A DNA stretch of 64,000 bases from JBFWUW01 sp050247075 (GCA_050247075.1 JBFWUW010000024.1:25098-89097), one strand, 5' to 3'. Positions 32,382 to 41,822 are shown, counted from the stretch's first letter. Notes: generated by a model not told the origin, from the letters alone. Numbers and translations: made by a program.

Positions 32382-33143
32382 CTACGAGGCCTGCTTCTTC
32401 GCCACCGGGACAAGCCTTTGCGCTTGCGGGCCGTAAGGGGTTGCTTCTAGGCTGCCGTACAGTCGCACATCGACGAATCCAACATCGGCCAGCAACGTCT
32501 TAATCTCTTGGCCGGAATAGAGCCAATGCCGGTTGGTAAACGTCGTGGCCTTGCTTCCGGCGACGAAGGTCCATTCGCCCGCCACGCGCGACCATCCGTC
32601 GATCACCGACACCCGTTGGATCAGCAGCGAACCGTCGGGCAGCGCCTCGGACTGGGTCGGCTGATACCGGGCCGCCAGAATCTCCTTTCCCATGTGGTCG
32701 AACACGAACGCACCGCCGGGTTTCAGGCTGGCATGGATATTTTCCAACACCCGCCGATTGTCCACCGCCGCGTCGAAATAGCCGAACGACGTGAACAAGT
32801 TGATCGCCAGGTCGAACGAGTCCGGGCGAAGAAACTCGCGCATATCCTGTTCGACCCACTCGACGGCGGTGGCGGTGCGTGCCGCCAGGTCGCGGGCTTT
32901 TTCCAACAGGAATTTCGAGCGGTCAACGCCGGTCACCAAAAAGCCGGCCTGGGCAAAGGGGACGGCGAAACGCCCTGGCCCGCACGCCAGATCGAGCAGG
33001 CTTCCAGCCGAAACGCCGGAAAGCGCGGCGATTTTGGGCACGCTTTCGGCGGCCGCCGCAAACCGTGACTCGTGAAACATGAACGGAAACGCCGTCGCCC
33101 AAAACGAATCGCATTCAAACCAGCGTTGGTCGTTCTCTTCCAA
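32382..33143 (-). CDS. SAM-dependent class I methyltransferase
   Basis: 253 residues. WFECDSFWATAFPFMFHESRFAAAAE, then SAM motif I SLLDLACGPGRFAVPFAQAG (about 48-67), VTGVDRSKFLLEKARDLA (motif II acidic), VEWVEQDMREF, and FDLAINLFTSFGYFD. The C-terminal half has a beta-sheet cap (WLYSGQEIKTLLADVGFVDVRLYGS). The start is TTG 33143, as no ATG lies before the conserved region. The substrate is not predictable. It is not close to another minus-strand gene. Confidence 0.88.
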   Translation of the reverse strand: MEENDQRWFECDSFWATAFPFMFHESRFAAAAESVPKIAALSGVSAGSLLDLACGPGRFAVPFAQAGFLVTGVDRSKFLLEKARDLAARTATAVEWVEQDMREFLRPDSFDLAINLFTSFGYFDAAVDNRRVLENIHASLKPGGAFVFDHMGKEILAARYQPTQSEALPDGSLLIQRVSVIDGWSRVAGEWTFVAGSKATTFTNRHWLYSGQEIKTLLADVGFVDVRLYGSLEATPYGPQAQRLVPVAKKQAS

Positions 33144-33299
33144 GTGCTTCCCCCGGACCTTTTCTTGATTGGCCTTCGCGGAAGTGCCATCGCAGCGTGG
33201 ACGCCGACTAGCTCTAAATCGTCATATTCGGACATCACCGGAGGCTAATTAGGGCCACCGGTCGAAACGCTAAGTGAGAGAAGTTCGTTTTCTTAGGAA

Positions 33300-34067
33300 T
33301 CAAAACGTCTTCACCATCACCCCGCCGTCCACCACAATCGCCGTGCCGGTGATGTAGCTGCCGGCTTCGCTGGCCAGCAGCAGGGCGGGACCGGCCAGTT
33401 CCTTGGGGTCGCCCCAGCGCCCCAGGCAGGTGCGGTCGGCGAAGACCTTCTTCTCTTTGTCGCTCAGCAGCTTGCCCGGCAGATCGGTGAGGAAAGGGCC
33501 GGGGCACAGGCAATTGGCCGTAATGCCAAACGGCCCAAGCTCGACCGACATCGCCCGCGCCAGCCCTAGCAGGGCGCTCTTGGTGGCGCTGTAGGCGTGC
33601 CGTTCTTCCTTGCTGCCCAGCCCCATGATCGACGAAATGTGAATAATCCGTCCCCATTTGCGCTCTTTCATGCCGGGCACCACCGCCCGCGACAGGGCCA
33701 TGCAGCTAGAAAGATTGAGCTCCACCACGCGGTCCCAGGTTTCGTCGGTGATTTTGTCGATCGGTTGCGGTGTGTTGCCGCCGGCGTTGTTGACCAAAAT
33801 ATCGATCTTGCCCATTTCCTTGGCCGTGGCGTCCGCCAGCTTTTGCACCGCTTTGCGGTTGGTCATGTCGGCGACAAAGTATTTGCCGCGGACCTTGGTC
33901 CCTTCCAAAATTTCCGCCAGCGCCGGCTTCAACTCCTCCTCATGCCGGCTGCTAATCACCACGTCAGCACCATGCAGGGCAAAAATACGCGCCATCGCCT
34001 TGCCCAGCCCCTTGCTACCACCGGTTACCAGGGCCACGCGGCCGGAAAGATTGAAAATGTCGTTCAT
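33300..34067 (-). CDS. SDR family oxidoreductase (FabG-like)
   Basis: 255 residues. TGGSKGLGKAMA (TGxxxGxG), NNAGGN, ISSIMG with the catalytic Ser, YSATKSAL (YxxxK), and an ITGTAIVVDGGVMVKTF C-terminus. A LGPFGITANCLCPGPFLTDLP block fits gluconate 5-dehydrogenase/3-oxoacyl-ACP reductase members of the family. It is preceded, on the same strand, by leuB with 134 bp between; the gap holds the inverted repeat at 34087-34176. Confidence 0.92.
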   Translation of the reverse strand: MNDIFNLSGRVALVTGGSKGLGKAMARIFALHGADVVISSRHEEELKPALAEILEGTKVRGKYFVADMTNRKAVQKLADATAKEMGKIDILVNNAGGNTPQPIDKITDETWDRVVELNLSSCMALSRAVVPGMKERKWGRIIHISSIMGLGSKEERHAYSATKSALLGLARAMSVELGPFGITANCLCPGPFLTDLPGKLLSDKEKKVFADRTCLGRWGDPKELAGPALLLASEAGSYITGTAIVVDGGVMVKTF

Positions 34068-34086
34068 GGGAGTGCCGAGTGTTGAA

Positions 34087-34176
34087 TGCCGAGTGTCGAA
34101 TGAAATGAAAAACCAATACCCAAGAGGCTACCAGAGCAACGCCATCCACCCAATGTCCGTCATTCGACACTCGGCA
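34087..34176. repeat. Inverted repeat TGCCGAGTGTCGAATGA
   Basis: 34087-34103 and 34160-34176 are perfect 17-base inverted copies, with a further degenerate CGAGTG unit on either side (34073-34086 and 34177-34190). It lies between leuB and an SDR gene on the same strand and could form a long hairpin in their transcript. Confidence 0.8.
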
Positions 34177-34201
34177 CTCGTCACTCGGCATTTCCTACCA
34201 T

Positions 34202-35275
34202 CTACAACGCCGCCACCACCAAATCCCCCACCTCTTTCGTCCCATGTCCCATCTTGCCGGCCGCCTGGCTTTTCATCTTGCTGCCGGTGACGGCGTGGAT
34301 GGCCTTGAACACGCGGGCGGCGGCCTTTTCCTGGCCGACATGTTCCAGCAACATCCCCATGGCGTTGATGGCGGCGATGGGGTTGATGACGTTCTGGCCG
34401 GTGTACTTGGGGGCGCTCCCCCCCATCGGCTCAAACATGCTCACGCCCCCCTTGTCAGGGTTGATGTTGCCGCCGGCGGCCACGCCCAGGCCGCCTTGCA
34501 GCACGGCGGCTAGGTCGGTGATGATGTCGCCGAACATGTTGGTCGTCACGATCACGTCGTAATATTCGGGGTTCTTGACCATCCACATGCAGCAGGCATC
34601 GACGTGGTTGTAGTCGGCCTTGATGTCCGGGTACTCCTTGGCGATCTCCTGAAACGACCGCCACCACAGGTCGTGCCCATAGGTCAGCACGTTGGTCTTG
34701 GCCACCAGGGTCAGCATTTTCTTGGGGTTGTTCCGCTTCCGCGTGAACTCAAACGCCCAGCGAATGCAACGGTCGCAACCCTTGCGGGTGTACACGGCGG
34801 TCTGCGTGGCCACCTCGTCGGGGGTGTTCTTCTTGAGAAATCCGCCGGTGCCGCAGTACATGTCCTCGGTATTTTCGCGGACGACGACAAAGTCGATATC
34901 GGCCGGGCCTTTGCCTTGCAGGGGCGTCTCGACCCCCGGAAAAAGCTTGACCGGCCGCAGATTGATGTACTGGTCTAACTGAAACCGCAGCTCCAGGAGC
35001 AAGCCTTTCTCCAAAATACCCGGCTTAACGTCCGGGTGGCCGATGGCCCCTAAGTAGATAGCATCGAACTTTCGCAGCTCGTCCACCGCGCCGGCCGGCA
35101 GCACCTCGCCCGTCTTCAGATAGCGGGCACCGCCGTAGTCAAAGTGCTGCAACTCGTAGGTAAAACCTTCCAGCTTGCTGGCGGCCTCCAGCACCTTCAG
35201 CCCCTCGGCGGCCACCTCTGGTCCCGTGCCGTCGCCGGCCAAAACAGCGATCTTGATGGTCTTCTTTGCAGACAT
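34202..35275 (-). CDS. leuB: 3-isopropylmalate dehydrogenase
   Basis: 357 residues. AVLAGDGTGPEVAAEGLKVL, NLRPVKLFPGVETPLQ, VVVRENTEDMYCGTGG, the Lys-containing AKTNVLTYGHDLWWRSFQEIAKEYPDIKADYNHVDACCMWMV, and the NAD loop YDVIVTTNMFGDIITDLAAVLQGGLGVAAGGNINP. The R, R, Y, K, D residues for malate-type substrate binding are visible. The sequence sits within the isocitrate/isopropylmalate dehydrogenase superfamily, so tartrate or isocitrate specificity cannot be excluded, but leuCD at 52-54 kb supports LeuB. It converts 3-isopropylmalate to 4-methyl-2-oxovalerate. Confidence 0.88.
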   Translation of the reverse strand: MSAKKTIKIAVLAGDGTGPEVAAEGLKVLEAASKLEGFTYELQHFDYGGARYLKTGEVLPAGAVDELRKFDAIYLGAIGHPDVKPGILEKGLLLELRFQLDQYINLRPVKLFPGVETPLQGKGPADIDFVVVRENTEDMYCGTGGFLKKNTPDEVATQTAVYTRKGCDRCIRWAFEFTRKRNNPKKMLTLVAKTNVLTYGHDLWWRSFQEIAKEYPDIKADYNHVDACCMWMVKNPEYYDVIVTTNMFGDIITDLAAVLQGGLGVAAGGNINPDKGGVSMFEPMGGSAPKYTGQNVINPIAAINAMGMLLEHVGQEKAAARVFKAIHAVTGSKMKSQAAGKMGHGTKEVGDLVVAAL

Positions 35276-35487
35276 AAATCTTCAATCTTCCGTAAGTTCA
35301 GTAGCGGTCAGCCATGCCTGGCCGAGAACAAATCGCGGCGGCAGCGGCTTTTTCAGGAAAGGGGCAATTTATCAGCCCCACGGCAGGGGAACAAGTTGCC
35401 GCTGCCGCGCCGCTCGCCCAAATCTTAGCCATTTCAAGCCGCGGCAAACTCTTGCCTCCGCGGGATGCGATCGCCAGTTCCGCCAGA

Positions 35488-35493
35488 TATAAT
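35488..35493 (+). promoter_or_regulatory. -10 box candidate for the lactonase gene
   Basis: TATAAT followed by GG, 52 bases before ATG 35546. No -35 hexamer is evident. It resembles the TATAATGGG on the minus strand ahead of leuCD. Confidence 0.4.
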
Positions 35494-35545
35494 GGCCAGC
35501 CAGACGGTCGCCATCACTTCCCACATTCTCCTTTGAGATGCCACC

Positions 35546-36688
35546 ATGCACCGCAACCTTGCCCCCCTTTGCCTGTTGCTGCTCGGATTCTTCATGAACA
35601 ACATTGCTAGCGCCGACGATGCCGAGGGGCAACTGGTGTTTGTCTCGGCCTTTGCCGCCGGAGACGACGGGGCGATTCAGGCATACATGTTGGACACCGC
35701 GACCGGCAAGTTGACGCCGGCGGAGCGGACGGCCGGCATTGAACACCCCTTCTTCATGGCCCTGTCGCCCGACCGCAAGTACTTGTATTCCATCCATGCG
35801 CCGGGCGTGTTCAGCGGCGAAAACGACGAGTTCGTGGCGGCGTTTGCCTTGGAGGGCGGCGGCGGCAAGCTCAAGCTGCTCAACAAGGTGTCGTCGCGCG
35901 GCAAGGCCTCGTGCTATTTGGATGTGGACCAGACCGGCAAGACGGTGCTGGTAGCCAACTACACCAGCGGCAGCGTGGCCGCCTTGCCCGTCGCCGCGGA
36001 CGGCTCGCTGGGAGAAGCCAAATCGTTCATCCAGCATGCCGGTTCCAGCGTCGATAAAACCCGCCAGGGCGAGCCGCACGCGCACAGCATCGTCGTCAGC
36101 CCCGACAACCGGTTCGTCTTTTCCGCCGACTTGGGCCTGGACCAGATTCTGAATTATCAACTGGAGCCGGCCACCGCCAAGCTATCGCCTAACCGGCAGC
36201 CGTTCGCCCGCGCCATTCCTGGGGCGGGTCCGCGGCACTTCACGTTTCACCCCAACGGCCAGCACGCCTACGCCATCAACGAGATGCACAACTCGGTGAC
36301 GCTGTTCGACTACGACACTGAGACGGGCGTGCTGCTGGAACAGCAAACGCTGTCCACCTTGCCCGCCGATTTCGACGGCACCAGCTACTGTGCCGACCTC
36401 AAGATCACGCCCGACGGCAAGTTTCTGTACGGCACCAACCGCGGGCACGACAGCATCGCGGCCTACCGGCTGGACGAGAACGGCCGTCTGAAACTGCTCG
36501 ACATCATCCCCAGCCTGGGCGCAGGCCCGCAAAACCTGGCCATCGCCGCCGGCGGCAAACTTCTGCTGTGCGCCAACATGCCCGGCAACAACGTAGCCGT
36601 CTTCCAGATCGACCCCAAAACCGGCGGGCTAACCCCCCTCGGTGAACCGGTCAACATCACCAGCCCGTCTTGCATTATGCTGAAGTAG
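35546..36688 (+). CDS. Lactonase family protein (6-phosphogluconolactonase Pgl-type, exported)
   Basis: 380 residues: signal peptide (MHRNLAPLCLLLLGFFMNNIASA), then a seven-bladed propeller. Blades show GAIQAYMLDTATGKL, PFFMALSPDRKYLYSI, NYTSGSVAALPVAADGSL, PHAHSIVVSPDNRFVFSADLGLDQI, GPRHFTFHPNGQHAYAINEMHNSVTLFDYD and GAGPQNLAIAAGGKLLLCANMPGNNVAVFQID. These match the YbhE/Pgl lactonase family, which hydrolyses 6-phosphogluconolactone. A signal peptide is at odds with a cytoplasmic pentose-phosphate role, so a periplasmic lactone is more likely the substrate. Confidence 0.9.
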   Translation: MHRNLAPLCLLLLGFFMNNIASADDAEGQLVFVSAFAAGDDGAIQAYMLDTATGKLTPAERTAGIEHPFFMALSPDRKYLYSIHAPGVFSGENDEFVAAFALEGGGGKLKLLNKVSSRGKASCYLDVDQTGKTVLVANYTSGSVAALPVAADGSLGEAKSFIQHAGSSVDKTRQGEPHAHSIVVSPDNRFVFSADLGLDQILNYQLEPATAKLSPNRQPFARAIPGAGPRHFTFHPNGQHAYAINEMHNSVTLFDYDTETGVLLEQQTLSTLPADFDGTSYCADLKITPDGKFLYGTNRGHDSIAAYRLDENGRLKLLDIIPSLGAGPQNLAIAAGGKLLLCANMPGNNVAVFQIDPKTGGLTPLGEPVNITSPSCIMLK

Positions 36689-36791
36689 GGTGGGCCGTTA
36701 ACGTTTTGCAGACGCATTCGCTCGGATAATCTCCTTTGTTCGTGGTACCGCCACCAACATAGCGAAGGGCAGCGTTTGATATGATGATTGA

Positions 36792-37358
36792 ATGAGTGAA
36801 ATAACGCAGCTACTCAGCGAAATCGAGGAAGGCGAGCCGGTTGCTACCGAACGGCTGTTGCCGCTCGTTTACGACGAATTACGACGACTGGCAGCAGCGC
36901 GTATGGCGGCGGAAGCTTCCGGTCACACGCTACAACCAACAGCACTCGTTCACGAAGCCTATCTGCGTTTAGTCGGCTCCGAAAATGGGACTCGATGGGA
37001 AACACGAGGGCATTTTTTTGGTGCCGCCGCTGAAGCAATGCGACGAATCTTGATTGAGTCTGCTCGGCGTAAGAAGGCCGAGAAGCGCGGTGGCAAGTTG
37101 CAAAGGGTCGACGTGAGTATGATCAGCGCGGCCTCGGACATGTCGCCCGACGATTTATTCGATCTGGATCAGGCGTTTTCCGAGTTTGCAGTCGCCGAAC
37201 CGGAAAAGGCGGCGCTGGTCAAATTGCGTTTTTTCGGCGGGCTTTCCGAGTCGGAAGCGGCGAACTGCCTGGGTATTTCTCGCCCAACGGCGAGTCGGCA
37301 CTGGGCTTTTGCCCGTGCTTGGCTGCTGGATCGAATGAAAAAAACGCGAGATCAATGA
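36792..37358 (+). CDS. ECF-type RNA polymerase sigma factor (TIGR02999 family)
   Basis: 188 residues. Region 2 is LLPLVYDELRRLAAARMAAEASGHTLQPTALVHEAYLRLV, followed by RGHFFGAAAEAMRRILIESARRKKAEKRGG. Region 4 is VKLRFFGGLSESEAANCLGISRPTASRHWAFARAWLLDRM with a clear helix-turn-helix. This subfamily of ECF factors is restricted to planctomycetes and relatives and usually neighbours a WD40/TPR serine/threonine kinase, exactly as here (the kinase starts 60 bp downstream). No anti-sigma factor is present, and the kinase is assumed to control it. No ribosome-binding site is obvious. Confidence 0.94.
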   Translation: MSEITQLLSEIEEGEPVATERLLPLVYDELRRLAAARMAAEASGHTLQPTALVHEAYLRLVGSENGTRWETRGHFFGAAAEAMRRILIESARRKKAEKRGGKLQRVDVSMISAASDMSPDDLFDLDQAFSEFAVAEPEKAALVKLRFFGGLSESEAANCLGISRPTASRHWAFARAWLLDRMKKTRDQ

Positions 37359-37418
37359 GGCGCGCCGGACATGGTTTTCGCATGAAAGGGTGAATCTTTA
37401 CTCAACTAGGAGCACCCC

Positions 37419-40400
37419 ATGAACACCGATCCGCCGCAACTCGAATCTGTCTTTCACGAAGCTTTATCCAAATCTGACGCCGCCGAGCGGGCTGCCTATC
37501 TTGATGCCGCTTGTACCGGAAACGTGGAACTCCGTGCACGCGTTGATGCATTGCTGGCGGCTCATGCCGAACGCGGCGACTTCTTGGGAGGAACCGACGG
37601 AGCGACCGTCGGATTCCAAGGGGCGCATGCTGCCTCGGTGACCGGTATCGGAACCGTGGTCGCAGGAAGATACAAGCTGCTGGAAATCATCGGCGAAGGC
37701 GGGATGGGTACCGTGTATATGGCGGAGCAAACCCACCCCGTTCGCCGAAAGGTGGCCGTCAAGATCATCAAGCCAGGTATGGACTCGAAGGGCGTCTTGG
37801 CTCGGTTTGAAGCCGAGCGGCAAGCGCTCGCCTTGATGGATCACCCGAGTATCGCGCGCGTTCTGGATGCTGGTTCAACCGAGCAAGGCCTGCCGTTCTT
37901 TGCGATGGAATTGGTGAAAGGGACACCGATCACCGAATTTTGCGATGAGCGCAGGCTTTCTCCTCGCGAGCGACTTGAGTTGTTCGTACCGGTCTGCCAC
38001 GCAATTCAGCACGCCCATCAGAAAGGGGTAATTCATCGCGATATCAAGCCCTCAAATATCCTGGTCGCGCTGTACGATGATCAGCCGGTTCCTAAAGTCA
38101 TCGATTTTGGTGTTGCCAAAGCGACCGGACAAGCGCTTACCGAACATACGCTCCACACGGGATTCGGTGCCATTATCGGGACGCCGGAATACATGTCGCC
38201 GGAACAGGCCACATTCAATCAACTCGATATCGACACACGGTCCGATGTTTATGCTTTAGGAGTCTTGCTGTACGAGCTCTTGACCGGAACCACGCCGGTG
38301 GACAAGGCTCGGTTGGGCAGAGCCGCGGTACTCGAAGTGCTGCGAGTGGTCCGTGAAGAAGAACCGGCCCGGCCGAGTGTCAAACTCACGACCTCGGAAG
38401 CGCGCGCCAGCATCGCCGCCACGCGGGGGATGGAGCCCGACAAGCTATCGAAATTGTTGCGCGGGGAACTCGATTGGATCGTGATGAAGGCGTTGGAAAA
38501 GGAGCGTAACCGCCGCTACGAGACGGCCGCCAGTCTGGAAAAAGACGTTCAACGATACTTGGAGGATGAGTTGGTCGAGGCGCGGCCGCCGAGCGTGGGC
38601 TACCGGACCTGGCGATTGATTCGCAAGAACGTCGCCGCCATTCTCATTACCGAGTTCATCATTCTGCTCCTTGCTGGTTGGATCTCGATGATGATCCGGA
38701 ACAATGAGCGCATGAGTGTGTTGGTAAACGAATCAACCCGTGCGCGGTTGTCAGCGGATAAGCAGCGTAAAGACGCGGACGAGCAGCGTTGGGAAGCGGT
38801 GGAGCAACGCGGTCTGGCGTTGGCCGCTAAGACCGAAGCAATGGAGGCCGCGCAGGAGGCTTCGCGAGCAATGCTGCGGGCAGAGGAGAATGAAAGAACC
38901 GCCAAAGCCGCCCTAGCGAATGAACAACAGGTCTCCTACGCCAACCTTCTCTCCTTGGTACATCACGGCTGGCAGGCGAACGAAGGAGCCGCGGCAAAGA
39001 ATCTGCTTGATGCTGCTCCTGAGCAACTTCGCGGTTGGGAATGGCGATACCTCCAACGTCTGTTTGCCCCAGAAGTGTTAACGCTCAAGTCAAACGGCAT
39101 GTGCGTGGCCTTCAGTCCGGACGGCAAGCTCGTCGCTTCCGGCGAATTTGACGTCCAGAAGAAGCGTTACGTCCTCAAAACATGGGATGCCGACACCGGC
39201 ACAGAGCGAGGTGCGTACTCAGGTTTTCACGAACTGATCCAGAGCGTCGCCTTCAGCAGCGACGGCAAGAGATTGGCCGGCGGGAACGTCTCCAGTTTCG
39301 CTCAGCAGTTCAGCGAAGTCGCGGTATGGGATCGGGACGTAGGGAAGGAAATCTTCTCTAGCTCATCCGAAGACGGATATGCCGGCTTGGCGCTCAGTCC
39401 TGATGGTCTGCTTCTTGCCCTGTCGGAGTATAGGGGAGGAGAGGAAAAACGCGGCGGAGTGGTGATCTACAACCTCGCTTCGGGAAAGGTCGAACGCACC
39501 TTGCCGTTTTTTCACCACCTGGCGTTCAGCCCCGACAGCAAGCGTCTAGCGGGAGCAGATCGGCACGGCAACGGCATCGCCGTGTGGGAGGTTACCGACG
39601 GCAAGCAACAATACCGGATCGTGGATATCGGCGCGATCGATCGGATTTGCTTTAGCCCCGACGGTAAGCAACTGGCAACGGCCAATCACGCGATCGGGCT
39701 CGAAAGCCTCAGGCAGCGTGGTGAAGTAAGGGTGTTCGATGCGAGCAACGGCGCACAAAACAATGTGTTCGGCAGCCACCGAAACTATGTTCAGGGAATC
39801 GCCTTCAGCCCCGATAGTAAACGCATAGCTTCCGCGGGGCAAGACGCGGTGCGCGTCTGGAACATCGAACAAGGTCGGGAACTGTTCGCGCTGCCGGTCG
39901 GCTTCCAGCCCAACCAAGTTGCATTTCATCCCGACGGCAAAAGATTGGCGGTCGCCGGGTATTCGTACCCGTATAAGGACTTCATCGGCACAATTGTCTT
40001 CTTCGACGCCGACAGCGGCCCCGAAGCCCGTTCTTTGCCGCATCATGTTCGCGACGAGCAGCAGCTCGTTGTGAGTGCCGACGGAAAAACGATCTGGACG
40101 ATCGGCGATTCGGGAGCCTCAATAAAGCAGTGGGATGCCGCGACTGGCAGAGAACTAGCCAGCTATTCCACGCCGACCTGGGCGACCGATTACTTCGCTA
40201 CAATTGCGCTGCGAACCGACGGCAGCATCGTCGCCCTTTTGCACCGCAGCAGTCGCGAGAAAAAGCTGAACGCGATTGGTCCTGCCATTGAAATCTACGA
40301 CCCAGTGAAGGGGGCGACGGTGTTCAGTGTGTATTCGGAAGACAAGAGACAGCGGTCCGGGTTCGACCCGCGTAACTCCGCCTTCAGTCCTGATGGCAAA

Positions 40401-41060
40401 TGGTTGGCATTCGCCAAAGACGAGTCGCTGGATATCTTGGATGTCAGCACCGGCAAACGCGTTACGGCGTTTCCGCCCGATGACGCCAAGGATTTTGGCG
40501 GCATCCGTCTTAGCCCCGATGGCCACCAGATCTTGTTGGGGATTCGTTCGGCGGAGCGTCTGCAGTACGGATGTCGCTTGTACGACTCGGCTACTCGGAA
40601 GCTGCTGCTCTCGTCTCCTGAATCCGCAGCTTCGAGCGTGTTATTCAGCCCCGATGGCAAATGGCTGGCGGTCCAACACGGGGAAGCAATCAAGATTCAC
40701 GACGCACGCACCGGCGACGAGCGGTTTACGCTCTCTGCGAATGCAGAAATCTGGCCTGTTGCAATCAGCGCGGACAGCCGACGTCTGGCGACCACGCAGC
40801 ATATTTGGGATCTGACATCGGGCAAAATCACATCCAATCTAAAACCGGGAGTCGGCAACATCGGATCGTTTAACCCTGATGGAAGCCGACTCGCCACCAT
40901 CGGCAGCCTAGGAATCGACCTGTGGGATACCGCCAGCGGCCAAAGAACCTTCACCTTACGTGGATTCGCAGAAAGGCCGCGCGCACTGCAATTTACTCCC
41001 GACGGGCACCGCATCATTACAATTGCCGACACGATAAAAATCTGGGATGCGGCACCCTAG
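37419..41060 (+). CDS. Serine/threonine protein kinase with WD40 repeats
   Basis: 1213 residues. Hanks-type kinase domain: G-loop GEGGMGTVY (92-100), K115 in VAVK, H206RD208 in VIHRDIKPSNIL, DFG 229-231, and GTPEYMSPEQ. A long linker follows (TM helix about 407-427, then a coiled-coil-like segment 430-500). WD40-type repeats run from about 550 to the end (VAFSPDGKLVASGEFD, IAFSPDSKRIASAGQDAVRVW). The kinase would face the cytoplasm and the propellers the periplasm (inference from TM position). It follows the ECF sigma gene by 60 bp with an AGGAG site, so the two form the standard planctomycete signalling unit. Confidence 0.95.
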   Translation: MNTDPPQLESVFHEALSKSDAAERAAYLDAACTGNVELRARVDALLAAHAERGDFLGGTDGATVGFQGAHAASVTGIGTVVAGRYKLLEIIGEGGMGTVYMAEQTHPVRRKVAVKIIKPGMDSKGVLARFEAERQALALMDHPSIARVLDAGSTEQGLPFFAMELVKGTPITEFCDERRLSPRERLELFVPVCHAIQHAHQKGVIHRDIKPSNILVALYDDQPVPKVIDFGVAKATGQALTEHTLHTGFGAIIGTPEYMSPEQATFNQLDIDTRSDVYALGVLLYELLTGTTPVDKARLGRAAVLEVLRVVREEEPARPSVKLTTSEARASIAATRGMEPDKLSKLLRGELDWIVMKALEKERNRRYETAASLEKDVQRYLEDELVEARPPSVGYRTWRLIRKNVAAILITEFIILLLAGWISMMIRNNERMSVLVNESTRARLSADKQRKDADEQRWEAVEQRGLALAAKTEAMEAAQEASRAMLRAEENERTAKAALANEQQVSYANLLSLVHHGWQANEGAAAKNLLDAAPEQLRGWEWRYLQRLFAPEVLTLKSNGMCVAFSPDGKLVASGEFDVQKKRYVLKTWDADTGTERGAYSGFHELIQSVAFSSDGKRLAGGNVSSFAQQFSEVAVWDRDVGKEIFSSSSEDGYAGLALSPDGLLLALSEYRGGEEKRGGVVIYNLASGKVERTLPFFHHLAFSPDSKRLAGADRHGNGIAVWEVTDGKQQYRIVDIGAIDRICFSPDGKQLATANHAIGLESLRQRGEVRVFDASNGAQNNVFGSHRNYVQGIAFSPDSKRIASAGQDAVRVWNIEQGRELFALPVGFQPNQVAFHPDGKRLAVAGYSYPYKDFIGTIVFFDADSGPEARSLPHHVRDEQQLVVSADGKTIWTIGDSGASIKQWDAATGRELASYSTPTWATDYFATIALRTDGSIVALLHRSSREKKLNAIGPAIEIYDPVKGATVFSVYSEDKRQRSGFDPRNSAFSPDGKWLAFAKDESLDILDVSTGKRVTAFPPDDAKDFGGIRLSPDGHQILLGIRSAERLQYGCRLYDSATRKLLLSSPESAASSVLFSPDGKWLAVQHGEAIKIHDARTGDERFTLSANAEIWPVAISADSRRLATTQHIWDLTSGKITSNLKPGVGNIGSFNPDGSRLATIGSLGIDLWDTASGQRTFTLRGFAERPRALQFTPDGHRIITIADTIKIWDAAP

Positions 41061-41228
41061 GTCGCCGTGGAGCCGGTGCTGTTCGCTCGTCAGGGTGCCA
41101 TAAGCGGTAATTGGTGGGCGCGACGAGGGCTCTGGAGGGCACTTACGCGACAGGCAAGCCCACTTTCGCCGACCGGACGGCCCTTGAGCAGGCGTAAACA
41201 ATAAAATTATAAACAACCAATTTAATAG

Positions 41229-41256
41229 TTTACAAAACGTTCATATCGTGTACAAT
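41229..41256 (+). promoter_or_regulatory. Sigma-70-like promoter with no downstream gene
   Basis: TTTACA (41229-41234), 16-base spacer, TACAAT (41251-41256) in AT-rich DNA, the best consensus-like promoter noticed in the window. It points into the repeat region, where no plus-strand gene begins for over 2 kb. Confidence 0.5.
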
Positions 41257-41538
41257 TTCTAGCGTCCGGCTTTGCTCGCCGACGTGGCTTTTGCTCGTCC
41301 GACGGGCGTGAAGCCCCCAAACCGCCCAAGTGTCGTCGCCCGCCGCGTGTTCGAACAGCATGGCCGTGTCGGGCGGTCAATCGGGCGAGTCACTTTTTAC
41401 GGCTACTGTTGCCGGCTGGTTGGCCCAATAGGGTGCGGCGTCTTTCTTGCCGCCCCTCCGCCGACCGGTACGTGCTACGGGGCTTGGCCATATTTTTGAA
41501 ACGCGGTCGTCACGCGGGGCGCTGTCGGTGCGCGCCGC

Positions 41539-41563
41539 TGTAGGAGCCGTCTCCGACGGCGAT
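41539..41563 (+). repeat. REP-like element, type B
   Basis: TGTAGGAGCCGTCTCCGACG then GCGAT, same as the copy at 22325 except the last base. Confidence 0.88.
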
Positions 41564-41580
41564 TCGGGGCAGTCGCAACC

Positions 41581-41696
41581 CGCACCACACCCCCGTTGTT
41601 GGAACAGGTAACCCTGCCGCCCCAACGAAAAACCCCTTGATTTGTGGGAGATATGCCGTCTTGTTACCTGCACCACTCCGTGAAGTGGTGCGGGTA
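41581..41696. repeat. Hairpin unit A of a local duplication
   Basis: A CGCACCACACCCCCGTTGTT..CAGGTAAC left part and a right hairpin 41665-41696: TACCTGCACCACT pairs with AGTGGTGCGGGTA around CCGTGA, 13 positions with one G-T pair. Unit B repeats it at 41823-41944. Confidence 0.75.
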
Positions 41697-41703
41697 CGTA
41701 GCC

Positions 41704-41794
41704 ACGTGGCTCCCGCCATGTAGGCTTGAGTCTGTTTCGATGGCCCATGCCGGGCAACCGCACTGCAAGTGGCATGCAACTCACACATCCAGCC
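41704..41794. repeat. 91-bp dispersed repeat, copy 2
   Basis: Begins ACGTGGCTCCCGCCATGTAG, followed by GCTTGAGTC..TTCGATGG and ending ACATCCAGCC, the same order of blocks as 25187-25278. It is inserted between hairpin units A and B. Confidence 0.72.
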
Positions 41795-41822
41795 GGCAAA
41801 CCAGGAGCTTCGCGGCTACGTG

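Noticed and set aside
32096..32503. 135-codon plus frame upstream of the methyltransferase end
   Set aside because: Overlaps the methyltransferase on the opposite strand and has no protein-like composition; at best a remnant.
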